A stretch of 64,000 bases of DNA, taken from the NCBI GenBank assembly GCA_019359395.1, contig JAHHHK010000031.1, forward strand, positions 1 to 64,000, written 5' to 3'. The notes beneath the pieces were generated by a model. The model searched no databases, was not told where the DNA came from, and saw only the letters and a program-made list of their open reading frames with translations. Below, piece after piece: positions 1 through 9,306 of the stretch (the stretch's first letter is position 1; each line of letters starts with the position of its first letter). The DNA comes from Komarekiella atlantica HA4396-MV6. Lineage in GTDB: Bacteria > Cyanobacteriota > Cyanobacteriia > Cyanobacteriales > Nostocaceae. The position numbers were made by a program, and so were the translations under genes.

Positions 1-1562
1 TAAGTTATATGTTAGAGGATTCTGATGTGGAGGTGTTGCTTACTCAACAGTCGTTACTCCAATCTTTGCCACAACACCAAGCACATGTGATTTGTTTAGA
101 TACTGATTGGGTATCAATAGAGCAATACTCTCACCACAATCTTGATGTTGAAGTAGCTTCTGATAATTTGGCTTATGTTATCTACACTTCTGGTTCTACT
201 GGACAACCTAAGGGAGTTGCAATTGAACAGCAGAGTTTGGTCAATTTCTTAAATTCCATGAGTCATTTTCCAGGATTAACTCAAGAAGATACGTTCTATG
301 CTGTTACTACTATTTCCTTTGATATTGCAGCCCTTGAACTTTATCTGCCATTGACAGTAGGAGCAAAAGTTATTGTCGCTTCCCGTTCCATTGCAAGTAA
401 TGCAAATTCCTTACTATTTGAGTTATTCAAGTCGAAGATAACTGTTATGCAAGCCACTCCAGTTACTTGGCAAATGCTGTTAGCTAGTGGTTGGTCTTCT
501 AATTATCCCCTAAAAGTATTGTGTGGTGGTGAAGCATTATCTGCTCAACTAGCTCATCAAATTCTTGAAACTGGTAGCGAATTGTGGAATTTATATGGTC
601 CAACAGAAGCAACTATCTGGTCTACAATTTACCAATTAGGGACAAAGAAAACAGTTGCAAGAACTGAAAATGCACCTTCTCCCATCGGTCGTCCAATAGC
701 CAACACCCAAATCTACATCTTAGACTCACACCTACAACCAGTACCCATCGGTGTTCCTGGAGAATTATACATTAGTGGTGATGGCTTAGCTAGAAGCTAC
801 CTCAACCGTTCAGAACTAACCCAAGAAAAATTTATCCCAAGTCCCTTCTCTAATTCTAAATGCAAACGCCTTTACAAAACAGGCGACTTAGCCTGCTATG
901 GTAGTGATGGTAGCATCAAATTTCTAGGTCGCATCGATAATCAAGTGAAGGTGCGGGGCTTCCGCATAGAACTAGGAGAAATTGAATCTGTTTTAAATAC
1001 CCACCCCCAAATCCAACAAGCTGTAGTTACTGCAAGAGAAGATATTCCTGGTAACAAGCGCTTAGTTGCCTATATAGTTATTAGAGATGAATTACTAACT
1101 ACTGACCAACTACGTGAATTCATCAAACAAAAGCTACCAGAATATATGGTTCCCAGTGCTTTTGTCACCTTAGATACCTTACCCTTAACAGCCAACGGTA
1201 AGGTAGACCGCAAAGCACTACCAACACCTGATCAAGAAACATTTATTAACTTACAATATATTCCACCTCGGAATCGTACTGAGGAAGTAATTGCTGATAT
1301 TTTTGCTTCAGTTTTGAGCATACAAAAAGTGGGTATTTATGACAACTTCTTTACTTTGGGGGGACATTCCCTGTTGGCTACACAAGTCATTTCTAGAGTA
1401 AAGCAAGCTTTTGCAGTCGATGTTCCTTTAAGAAATTTGTTTGAAGAACCGACAATAGCTAACTTATCAAAAATCATCGATAACAGTGATTCAACTTTAG
1501 TACAACAACTACAAACTACTCCTTTTGATCAATTAGAAAATCGTGAGGAAATTGAACTGTGA
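1..1562 (+). CDS. NRPS, 3' part: adenylation domain (Gly code) plus carrier protein
   Basis: Partial gene; the frame is open to the left edge, and the residues before the first ATG (position 9) match the homologous stretch of the next protein, so the true start lies outside. It activates an amino acid and loads it on a carrier. Seen, numbered from that ATG: A3 YTSGSTGQPKG near 59, A5 NLYGPTEATIW near 195, A7 YKTGD, A8 RGFRIELGEIE, A10 NGKVDRKALP near 395, then a carrier domain with GGHSLL (phosphopantetheine Ser near 453). Aligning the A4-A5 region with GrsA by eye gives pocket residues D-I-L-Q-L-G-L-I-W plus the A10 Lys, the code known for glycine. There is no epimerase, methyltransferase or TE. 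Its stop overlaps the GTG start of the next NRPS by 4 bp (translational coupling). Confidence 0.93.
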   Translation, partial: SYMLEDSDVEVLLTQQSLLQSLPQHQAHVICLDTDWVSIEQYSHHNLDVEVASDNLAYVIYTSGSTGQPKGVAIEQQSLVNFLNSMSHFPGLTQEDTFYAVTTISFDIAALELYLPLTVGAKVIVASRSIASNANSLLFELFKSKITVMQATPVTWQMLLASGWSSNYPLKVLCGGEALSAQLAHQILETGSELWNLYGPTEATIWSTIYQLGTKKTVARTENAPSPIGRPIANTQIYILDSHLQPVPIGVPGELYISGDGLARSYLNRSELTQEKFIPSPFSNSKCKRLYKTGDLACYGSDGSIKFLGRIDNQVKVRGFRIELGEIESVLNTHPQIQQAVVTAREDIPGNKRLVAYIVIRDELLTTDQLREFIKQKLPEYMVPSAFVTLDTLPLTANGKVDRKALPTPDQETFINLQYIPPRNRTEEVIADIFASVLSIQKVGIYDNFFTLGGHSLLATQVISRVKQAFAVDVPLRNLFEEPTIANLSKIIDNSDSTLVQQLQTTPFDQLENREEIEL

Positions 1563-4500
1563 AACCGATTCAAAAATTTCTGTCTGAACTCAATGGTTTA
1601 GATGTTAAACTATGGGTCGATGAAACTCGTTTGCGTTGTAATGCTCCCCAAGGAATACTTACACCAGAAATACGTACTCAACTGAGCGATCGCAAAGCTG
1701 AAATAATCAAGTTTTTACAATATTCTCAGCCTCAAACCATTCCCAGAAGTCCTCGTAATCAACCATTACCACTATCCTGGGCACAAGAGCGACTGTGGTT
1801 TTTCAACCAACTTGAAGGATTAAGTGCCACTTACAATATGTCTTCTTGTGTCCGTATCACTGGTAACTTATATCTTGATGCCCTAAAACTTGCATTATCA
1901 GAAATAGTACGCCGTCACGAGGTACTACGCACTAGCTTTCAAGCTGTGAATGGCACACCAATACAAGTAATTCACCCAGAAGCCACCATGAAAATAAATA
2001 TGGTGGACTTACAACAACACAGTAAAACAGAACAAAAAACCCTAGTACAGCACCAAGCACACAAAGAAGCAATTACCCCGTTTGACTTGGAAATAGCACC
2101 ACTAATCAGATGTAGTTTATTACAACTAGAACAGTCAGAATATGTGTTGTTAGTAAATGTGCATCACATTGTTTCTGATGGTTGGTCAATAGGGGTATTT
2201 ATTCAAGAGTTATCGACTCTATATCAAGCTTTTTGTATAGGAAAAACATCACCCTTACCAGAATTACCTATCCAGTACGCAGACTTTGCAGTTTGGCAAA
2301 GACAATGGTTGAGTGAGGAAGTATTTCAAAACCAACTCAATTACTGGAAACAACAATTAGGTGATGCACCAGAACTTTTACAATTACCCAGCGATCGCCC
2401 TCGTCCAACTGTCCAAAGTTACCGGGGTACTACTCAAAGTTTTAGTTTAAATGCTGATTTAACCCAGAAGTTGCAAACTCTGTCTCAGAATCATAGTACT
2501 ACCTTATTTATGACTCTGTACGCAGCATTTGCCACTTTACTATATCGTTACAGTGGTCAGTCAGATATTTTAATCGGTTCTGGGATTGCCAATCGCAACC
2601 ATAGTGAAATCGAGTCTTTGATTGGCTTTTTTGTAAATACATTGGTGTTGAGAAGCCGTTTTGAAGATAATCCTAGTTTTGAGAGTTTACTTGCACAAGT
2701 CAGAGAAACCATACTCAAAGCTTATGAAAATCAAGATGTACCTTTTGAACAAGTAGTTGAAGCACTACAACCACAACGTTCTTTAGCTTACTCTGCTTTG
2801 TTCCAGGTAATGTTTATATTACAAAATGCCCCGATGGCAGAAGTGAAATTACCTGGTGTAACTTTGACTCAGTTAAATCAACAAAGCACAATTGCGAAGT
2901 TTGATTTGACAGTGTCAGTCATCGAAACTGACCAGGGATTAGTGGGGTCATGGGAGTACAATACTGACTTGTTTGATGGGTCAACTATTGAGCAGATGGC
3001 TGAGCATTTCCAGAACTTGTTGTCAGCAATTGTAGAAAATCCTTCACAGACAGTGGGTGAATTACCTTTGTTAACTCAAGCAGAACGCCATAAGTTATTG
3101 AGCGAGTGGAATGATACTGCTAGTGAGTACTCTCATAAATGTATTCATCAATTGTTTGAGCAGCAAGTAGAGAAAACACCCCATTGTGTGGCAGTGGTAT
3201 TTGATAGAGAGCAGTTGACCTACCTTCAATTAAATCAAACAGCCAACCAACTAGCGCATCATCTACAAACTCTGGGAGTGGGGCCAGAAGTGCTAGTTGG
3301 TATTTACGTGGAACGTTCAATAGAGATGATGGTGGGACTGTTGGGGATACTTAAAGCTGGAGGAGTATGTGTACCTCTTGACCCCAACTATCCTCAAGAA
3401 CGCCTAAGCTATATGTTGGCGGATTCTAGTGTTGGAGTCTTATTAACCCAACAATCGTTACTAGAATCCTTATCTACACACACCGCACAGGTCGTTTGTC
3501 TAGATACTCACTGGCAGTTAATCGCTGCTGAGTCTGACATCAACCCACAATCACAAGTGCAGCCTGAGAATTTGCTCTATGTGATTTACACCTCTGGTTC
3601 TACAGGTTTACCTAAAGGGGTTGCTCTATGCCATCGCACCCTCACCAACCTCATCGAGTGGCATTCCGCAACAATGGCAAAAGGGGTTGGAGTCCTCCAG
3701 TTTGCCTCCCTGAGTTTTGATGCCAGTTTCCATGAAATCTTTGCTGCTTGGTGTTCGGGGGGTACACTGTTTTTAATTCCTGAGAACTATCGTTTGGATT
3801 TGGATAAATTAGTACATTTCCTTGCACAAAACCCAATCCAAAAAGCAACTTTGCCGGTTGTGCTTTGGCAGCAATTACTAGAAGCTTACGCAGACCAACC
3901 TCAGTTGTTTGCCAATCTTACAGAAGCGATCGCAACAGGGGAGCAGCTTCAGATTAGCCAACAGATGAGCAATCTATTTTCTCGTCTTGACCATTGTAAA
4001 TTCTATAACCAATACGGCCCTTCTGAAACCCATGTCGTACTTTCCTACGTTTTCACACAACCACCCCAGAAATGGCCGATTTGTCCGCCCATGGGTAAAC
4101 CAATAGCTAACACCCAAATCTACATCTTAGATGAGCATTTACAACCAGTTCCGGTTGGTGTTTGTGGAGAGTTGTACATTGGCGGTGATAGCTTAGCTAG
4201 AGGCTATCTCAACCGCCCAGAATTAACCCAAGAAAAATTTATCCCTAATCTCTTTAATAATTCAAAATCCGAACGCCTTTACAAAACAGGCGACTTAGCC
4301 CGCTATAGTCGTGATGGTAACATTGAGTTTCTTGGTCGTATCGATCATCAAGTCAAGATTCGAGGCTTCCGCATCGAACTCGGAGAAATTGAAACACTCC
4401 TCAATACCCATCCCCACATCCAACAAGCTGTTGTGATTGCCACCGAGGATATCTACACTAGCAAACGCTTAGTCGCCTATGTAGTTGCTAAGGACAAATT

Positions 4501-5791
4501 GCTCACAATTAGTCAATTGCGTCAATACCTCAGACAACAGCTACCAGAGTACATGCTGCCTAGTGCATTTGTCACCTTAGACTCTCTACCTCTTACACCC
4601 AATGGCAAACTTGACCGCAAAGCACTACCAGCGCTTGATGCAGAAATTACCAGAGAAAATAAATATGTCGCACCACGCACACTCATAGAAATTCAACTAA
4701 CTCAAATCTGGTCACAAGTTCTTAATATAACTTCGGTGGGGGTTCGAGATAACTTCTTTGAACTTGGCGGTCATTCTCTTCTAGCTGTCCGTCTAATGTC
4801 CAGAATTCAACTACAATTCCAGAAAAATTTACCTTTAGCCATTCTTTTCCAAAGTCCTACTATCGAACAAATGGCGGTTGTTCTTAGTTCTGATTCATCT
4901 GAAAAACTCTGGTCTCCTTTAGTACCAATTCAACCTAAAGGTTCATTACCAACTTTTTTCTGTGTTCCTGGATCTGGGGGAAATGCTCTTTACTTTTACG
5001 ACCTAGCACAATATCTTGGAGAAGATCAACCCTTCTACGGTTTACAAGCACAGGGTTTTGATGGTGAAACAAAACCTCTTGGGAGCATTGAAGAAATAGC
5101 ATCCCAATACATTAACGCTATTCAGACAGTTCAACCAGTCGGCCCTTATTTCTTGGGAGGTCATTCCTTTGGAGCTAGAGTCGCTTTTGAAATGGCGACT
5201 CAGTTACGATGTATTGGACAATCTGTTGCATATGTTGCCATTTTAGACACCTCACCGGCTTCTGAACTCGAAGTTAGTTATTCTGATTGGGATAATGCCA
5301 GGTGGATGTATGCAATTGCTGGGATAGCTGAGGAATTGTTTGGAGAAAATCTCCAAATATCTCATGAAGCTCTATCTTGTCTTACACCAGAGGAACAAAT
5401 AAACTATTTCAAGCAACAGTTAGAAATAGTTGGCATTTTACCTCCTCAGGCAGATATCAAATTAGTTCGTGGCTTATTACAAGTTTTCCAAACTCAAGTT
5501 CAAATAGATTACGTGCCACACAATACTTATCCGGTTCCAATTACTCTGTTTCTTGCTCAGGAGGGAAATTCTCAACAGGAAAATTGCGATCACTTTTTAC
5601 AAGATCCAACATGGGGTTGGAGTCAATTTGCTGACGGAGAAGTGGAAGTTCATTTTGTTCCTGGTACTCATATATCAATGCTTAGTAAGCCTCACGTTAA
5701 GGTACTAGCTCAAAAACTCCAAAAATCTCTTGAACAAGTACACAATATCTATCAATTAGAAAAATCAAATGCCCAAACCACTCAAAATTGA
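1559..5791 (+). CDS. NRPS termination module: TubC docking-C-A-PCP-TE
   Basis: The last module of the assembly line: it condenses one residue and releases the peptide. The GTG start overlaps the previous stop (GTGA). Domains seen: TubC-type N-terminal docking domain (1-52), condensation domain (about 70-500, active site HHIVSDG near 202), adenylation domain (about 530-1025; A3 YTSGSTGLPKG near 675, A5 NQYGPSETH, A8 RGFRIELGEIE, A10 NGKLDRKALP), carrier domain (GGHSLL, Ser near 1073) and type I thioesterase (GHSFG Ser near 1202, terminal His in GTHISML near 1369). The adenylation pocket reads D-A-H-T-I-T-Q-V-V-K by eye; Asp235 is kept, so an alpha-amino acid is expected, but I do not recognise the substrate. 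The TubC domain implies docking to another subunit even though the partner is encoded immediately upstream. The 3' end overlaps the exporter gene. Confidence 0.95.
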   Translation: MKPIQKFLSELNGLDVKLWVDETRLRCNAPQGILTPEIRTQLSDRKAEIIKFLQYSQPQTIPRSPRNQPLPLSWAQERLWFFNQLEGLSATYNMSSCVRITGNLYLDALKLALSEIVRRHEVLRTSFQAVNGTPIQVIHPEATMKINMVDLQQHSKTEQKTLVQHQAHKEAITPFDLEIAPLIRCSLLQLEQSEYVLLVNVHHIVSDGWSIGVFIQELSTLYQAFCIGKTSPLPELPIQYADFAVWQRQWLSEEVFQNQLNYWKQQLGDAPELLQLPSDRPRPTVQSYRGTTQSFSLNADLTQKLQTLSQNHSTTLFMTLYAAFATLLYRYSGQSDILIGSGIANRNHSEIESLIGFFVNTLVLRSRFEDNPSFESLLAQVRETILKAYENQDVPFEQVVEALQPQRSLAYSALFQVMFILQNAPMAEVKLPGVTLTQLNQQSTIAKFDLTVSVIETDQGLVGSWEYNTDLFDGSTIEQMAEHFQNLLSAIVENPSQTVGELPLLTQAERHKLLSEWNDTASEYSHKCIHQLFEQQVEKTPHCVAVVFDREQLTYLQLNQTANQLAHHLQTLGVGPEVLVGIYVERSIEMMVGLLGILKAGGVCVPLDPNYPQERLSYMLADSSVGVLLTQQSLLESLSTHTAQVVCLDTHWQLIAAESDINPQSQVQPENLLYVIYTSGSTGLPKGVALCHRTLTNLIEWHSATMAKGVGVLQFASLSFDASFHEIFAAWCSGGTLFLIPENYRLDLDKLVHFLAQNPIQKATLPVVLWQQLLEAYADQPQLFANLTEAIATGEQLQISQQMSNLFSRLDHCKFYNQYGPSETHVVLSYVFTQPPQKWPICPPMGKPIANTQIYILDEHLQPVPVGVCGELYIGGDSLARGYLNRPELTQEKFIPNLFNNSKSERLYKTGDLARYSRDGNIEFLGRIDHQVKIRGFRIELGEIETLLNTHPHIQQAVVIATEDIYTSKRLVAYVVAKDKLLTISQLRQYLRQQLPEYMLPSAFVTLDSLPLTPNGKLDRKALPALDAEITRENKYVAPRTLIEIQLTQIWSQVLNITSVGVRDNFFELGGHSLLAVRLMSRIQLQFQKNLPLAILFQSPTIEQMAVVLSSDSSEKLWSPLVPIQPKGSLPTFFCVPGSGGNALYFYDLAQYLGEDQPFYGLQAQGFDGETKPLGSIEEIASQYINAIQTVQPVGPYFLGGHSFGARVAFEMATQLRCIGQSVAYVAILDTSPASELEVSYSDWDNARWMYAIAGIAEELFGENLQISHEALSCLTPEEQINYFKQQLEIVGILPPQADIKLVRGLLQVFQTQVQIDYVPHNTYPVPITLFLAQEGNSQQENCDHFLQDPTWGWSQFADGEVEVHFVPGTHISMLSKPHVKVLAQKLQKSLEQVHNIYQLEKSNAQTTQN

Positions 5792-7085
5792 AGGAATGTC
5801 GATCTTCGTTGTGGTCTGGTTGGGGCAACTAGTCTCTTTATTGGGATCCAGTTTGAGCAACTTTGCTCTTGATGTTTGGGTTTATCAGCAGAGTGGTTCC
5901 GTTACCCAGCTATCTTTTCTAATTCTGTTCACTACTCTTCCTAGCGTCATCATTTCTCCTTTTGCTGGTGTCTTAGTAGACAGTTGGAACCGCCGTTGGG
6001 TGATGATTCTCAGCGATTCAGGTGCAGCTTTAAGTACCCTAACTTTAGCTGCCTTACTGGTCACCGGAAAAATACAAATTTGGCATATATATCTAGCAAG
6101 TGCAGTAATTTCTAGCTTCAGTGCATTCCAATGGCCTGCTTACAGCGCTGCCACTACCTTGTTAGTACCCAAGAAATACTTAGGTAGAGCCAGTGGAATG
6201 ACTCATTTAGCATACGCTTTAGGACAACTTTTTTCTCCCATTTTAGGTGGTGTACTCCTAGGAATCATACAGCTATCAGGAATTTTTGTTGTAGACTTGG
6301 GCAGTTTTGTATTTGCCCTAACTACTCTACTCTTGGTTCGATTTCCTTACCACAAAGTAACACGTCACCAGCAAATTAATAAAACCTCACTACTCACACA
6401 AGCTATTTATGGTTTCCATTATCTGAAGGCTCGTTCTGGATTACTGGCTCTATTATTATTTCTTGCTAGTAGCAACTTTCTTGTTGGAATTCTTCAAGTA
6501 CTCATTTATCCCTTAATACTCTCTTTTGCTTCCTCATCTCAACTTGGCACTATCATGTCCCTTGGCGGTGTGGGTATGCTAACAGGCGGTCTGTTTATGA
6601 GTACTTGGGGAAGTGGACGGCAAAACTATATCAATATATTTTTCTGCTTCATGCTGCTCAACGGATTTTCCATGATAGTTGCAGGGTTTTATCCTTCCAT
6701 TTTCATGCTTAACATAGCTGCTTTTCTATTTTTTCTTGGACTCCCTTTTATCAGCAGTTCATCTCAAGTAATTTTTCAAAAGAAAGTTGCTCCTGATGTA
6801 CAAGGAAGAGTTTTCTCTCTTAAGAATGCGATTAGTGGCTCCTGTTTACCCTTAGCTTATCTTGTTGCTGGCCCTTTAGCAGACAGAATATTTGAACCTT
6901 TAATGACAGTTAATGGTGCTCTCGCCGGAAATATCGGAAAACTTATCGGTACCGGGCCCGGTCGAGGTATTGGTCTAATGTTTATTGTCTTTGGAACATT
7001 AACTATGTTGATGACTATTATTGCCTATCAATATGCTCCCTTAAGGTTATTAGAACACGAATTGCCCGATATTGTCACAAGTTAA
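5769..7085 (+). CDS. MFS transporter, likely peptide exporter
   Basis: A 438-residue integral membrane protein with the hydrophobic pattern of a 12-helix major facilitator. Seen: the loop 2-3 signature region around VDSWNRRWVM near 70, hydrophobic helices throughout, and a second half with GGVGMLTGG. It belongs to the MFS_3/enterobactin-exporter-like group often found next to siderophore and NRPS genes (family knowledge). The ATG lies 23 bp inside the NRPS stop; a second in-frame ATG at 5796, preceded by GAAGG, is an alternative start. Position at the end of the NRPS operon suggests export of, or self-protection from, its product (inference). Confidence 0.88.
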   Translation: MPKPLKIEGMSIFVVVWLGQLVSLLGSSLSNFALDVWVYQQSGSVTQLSFLILFTTLPSVIISPFAGVLVDSWNRRWVMILSDSGAALSTLTLAALLVTGKIQIWHIYLASAVISSFSAFQWPAYSAATTLLVPKKYLGRASGMTHLAYALGQLFSPILGGVLLGIIQLSGIFVVDLGSFVFALTTLLLVRFPYHKVTRHQQINKTSLLTQAIYGFHYLKARSGLLALLLFLASSNFLVGILQVLIYPLILSFASSSQLGTIMSLGGVGMLTGGLFMSTWGSGRQNYINIFFCFMLLNGFSMIVAGFYPSIFMLNIAAFLFFLGLPFISSSSQVIFQKKVAPDVQGRVFSLKNAISGSCLPLAYLVAGPLADRIFEPLMTVNGALAGNIGKLIGTGPGRGIGLMFIVFGTLTMLMTIIAYQYAPLRLLEHELPDIVTS

Positions 7086-7118
7086 TCTCTCAATATAGTC
7101 AGTCTAGGAGGTCTAAAA

Positions 7119-8108
7119 ATGGTTGAACTAAAAACAGAAAAGCTACCATCTTCTATCCCATTAGAAATGTCTTTTGATATTGCAAGAATTCAAGAAGAAC
7201 TGAAAATAGTCAATTCCTTTAGCTGGATAACAGAGGAGCCGTTTTCGCTCAAAGATTTATGGGGTTCTTCCCCGACAGTGTTTCATGATGGCAAGTGGAA
7301 AGGTCTAAGTTTAAAATCGCAAGGAGGAAGATGGGACAAATCTGATCCAGGTGGGCCGGGTTTGGAGCCATTTGAAGAAACAGCAATTCTGAAGCATACT
7401 CCTTATTTTAAAGAAATCATTGACAGCTTAAAATGTCATAAACGAAGTATCCGTTTATCTCTGCTGCCAGCAGGGGCTTCTATTCAAGAGCATTGTGATA
7501 CTTATCATGACTTTAAATACGGACAAATACGTTTACACATACCGCTTGTTACTCATGAGGATGTAGTAATAGTGATTGACGGCGATCGCTGTAAGTGGGA
7601 AGCTGGTCAACTTTGGTATGGTAACTTTGCAAAATCTCACTGGGTGATGAATAACAGTTCTTTGGATAGGATACATATGATCATTGATGTCTGTATTAAT
7701 GATTTTGTATTAAGCTTATTTCCTGAGGACTTTGTTTGTAAAGTTAGAGCTAATGGCATCATCGAGCATCAAGAGCCAATAAATCTTACTGAAGAAGAAC
7801 TTAAGAAATTTGAATGTAAATTTATAATTACAGCAGGCCTGATGAAGGGGATTTTCGAGACGGATGATGGAATTCCTGGTGTATTTGATGCAAGTATAAG
7901 ACTACTAAACGGGCAGATTGTATTCTTCGTAGAAGAGAGACCATTGATCTCACTGCTTCCCATTTCACCAACACGCTTTTGCTTTAATGGTTGGACTTGT
8001 GAGCGACATTTAGAGTTTGAAATTTTCAACGATTTAGTATGCAATCTACAGTTAGTTATGCGAAGCGGATATTATAATACAACAGTTAATCTGCCCCTAT
8101 TAAGTTAA
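7119..8108 (+). CDS. Aspartyl/asparaginyl beta-hydroxylase-family oxygenase
   Basis: 329 residues. The middle (about 110-195) has the double-stranded beta-helix pattern of the Asp/Asn beta-hydroxylase family: EHCDTYHDF (candidate metal-binding His), RLHIPL, a tryptophan-rich turn (KWEAGQLWYGN), then SHWVMNNSSLDRIHMIIDV, giving a second His and the 2-oxoglutarate-binding Arg. Such enzymes use Fe(II), O2 and 2-oxoglutarate to hydroxylate. The C-terminal 130 residues are not recognised. A strong Shine-Dalgarno TAGGAGGT (7105-7112) sits just before ATG, 33 bp after the MFS stop, so it is probably in the NRPS operon. Likely role: hydroxylating an amino acid, a carrier-bound residue or the released peptide (inference). 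Confidence 0.8.
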   Translation: MVELKTEKLPSSIPLEMSFDIARIQEELKIVNSFSWITEEPFSLKDLWGSSPTVFHDGKWKGLSLKSQGGRWDKSDPGGPGLEPFEETAILKHTPYFKEIIDSLKCHKRSIRLSLLPAGASIQEHCDTYHDFKYGQIRLHIPLVTHEDVVIVIDGDRCKWEAGQLWYGNFAKSHWVMNNSSLDRIHMIIDVCINDFVLSLFPEDFVCKVRANGIIEHQEPINLTEEELKKFECKFIITAGLMKGIFETDDGIPGVFDASIRLLNGQIVFFVEERPLISLLPISPTRFCFNGWTCERHLEFEIFNDLVCNLQLVMRSGYYNTTVNLPLLS

Positions 8109-8234
8109 GTATGGGTACATTTTAATAAGATTCTGTTAGGAAATTTGTCAGAAAAATATCGCAAGGAGTTTAGAGATTTTTTATGCCAGAAAATTTTAAA
8201 GTCCTACTAATTATAAATAGAAAGGCGAACTACC

Positions 8235-9053
8235 ATGAAACTTACCCAAGATCAAATACGAAAGTACGAAGATGAGGGGATGTTATTTCTCCCCAATTAT
8301 TTTTCTGAGGCAGAAGTTAACGTTTTACGCGAAGAACTTTCACTATTACCAGAGAACCCCTCTGGACGAATGATGGAAAACGACAACCAAACGATACGAG
8401 CTCTTCATGGGGTTCATATCCACAGCAAAATTTTCCAGAGCTTGATTCAACATCCACTTTTATTAGAACCTGCTCAACAAATTTTAGGAGATTCGGTCTA
8501 TCTTTATCAGTTCAAGATCAACATGAAAGCTGCTTTTACTGGCGATATTTGGCCTTGGCATCAAGACTATGCATTTTGGTATGAGGAAGATGGTATGCCA
8601 GAACCTAGAATAATCAATGTCGGTATCTTCTTGGATGAAGTCAATCAGTTTAATGGTCCGCTATATTTGATTTCAGGTTCCCATAAAGAAGGCCTTATCA
8701 AATTTGAGATGCATAGCTCCGCAGTTGAAGGCGAAGATGTTAGTTGGGAAGCGAATGTCAGTGCTAATCTTAAGTACTGTCTAGACAATGCAACTATAAC
8801 TCGACTCGTTGAAAGGGGAGGTATAATAGCTCCTGTTGGTTGTGCTGGATCTGTTCTCTTCTTTCACGGCAGTATAGCTCATAGCTCAGTTCCTAATATT
8901 TCTCCTTACCCTCGTAGACTATTGCTCATTACCTATAACAGCGTCGAGAATATTCCGCGTCCTTCTGGCAAGCCAAGACCAGAATTCTTAGTGTGTCGGG
9001 ATTATACTCCACTGCAACCTGTAGAAGATGATGTTTTACTACAACAAGGGTGA
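8235..9053 (+). CDS. PhyH-family Fe(II)/2-oxoglutarate dioxygenase
   Basis: 272 residues, a normal length for the phytanoyl-CoA dioxygenase family, which includes ectoine and amino-acid hydroxylases. Seen: WPWHQDYAFW (HxD metal motif) near 112-121, NGPLYLISGSHKEG near 143-156, FFHGSIAHSS (distal His) near 212-221, and PRRLLLITYN (2-oxoglutarate Arg) near 227-236. All catalytic residues appear present. A 126-bp gap with no gene separates it from the previous oxygenase; AAAGGCG precedes the ATG. A second oxygenase in the NRPS cluster suggests another hydroxylation (inference). It is the last gene before the insertion-sequence block, so the cluster may once have continued. Confidence 0.86.
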   Translation: MKLTQDQIRKYEDEGMLFLPNYFSEAEVNVLREELSLLPENPSGRMMENDNQTIRALHGVHIHSKIFQSLIQHPLLLEPAQQILGDSVYLYQFKINMKAAFTGDIWPWHQDYAFWYEEDGMPEPRIINVGIFLDEVNQFNGPLYLISGSHKEGLIKFEMHSSAVEGEDVSWEANVSANLKYCLDNATITRLVERGGIIAPVGCAGSVLFFHGSIAHSSVPNISPYPRRLLLITYNSVENIPRPSGKPRPEFLVCRDYTPLQPVEDDVLLQQG

Positions 9054-9070
9054 TAAAAAATGGTTGTGTT

Positions 9071-9306
9071 GGGCTTTGTTGCATGAAAGAAAAAAAAGAC
9101 ATACCAATCCAACATTAGAGCAGAAGTTAGTTTTCCACTTTGTAACTGTCTGGCTTGCCCAGCTGGCTCATGCGATTAAGCGCGGCAGATTGTAGAAATA
9201 ACTCGACAGCCTGATTGTCAAAAAAACGTCGTCTCAACTTACCGCCAAAAATGGTTTTGAGCCGAAAGATAGCAGTTTCAGATAAAGAACGGCGATGATA
9301 ACCAGA
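9071..9306 (-). mobile_element. IS5-family insertion sequence, 3' remnant
   Basis: Only the downstream end survives. The left tip begins GGGCTTTGTTGCAT, the typical IS5-type terminal repeat. From 9306 to 9127 the minus strand encodes the C-terminus of an IS5/IS903-type transposase (GYHRRSLSETAIFRLK, ending in LNRMSQLGKPDSYKVEN and a TAA at 9129-9127). The rest is missing because the IS6-type element begins abruptly at 9307. Confidence 0.85.
9127..9306 (-). pseudogene. IS5-like transposase C-terminal fragment
   Basis: About 59 codons without a start. Translation gives YHRRSLSETA (with the conserved E of the DDE triad), FFDNQAVELFLQSAALNRM and a natural stop. In intact IS5/IS903 transposases this is the last sixth of a protein of about 300 residues. 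The 5' part was lost at the IS6 junction. No function is expected. Confidence 0.8.
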
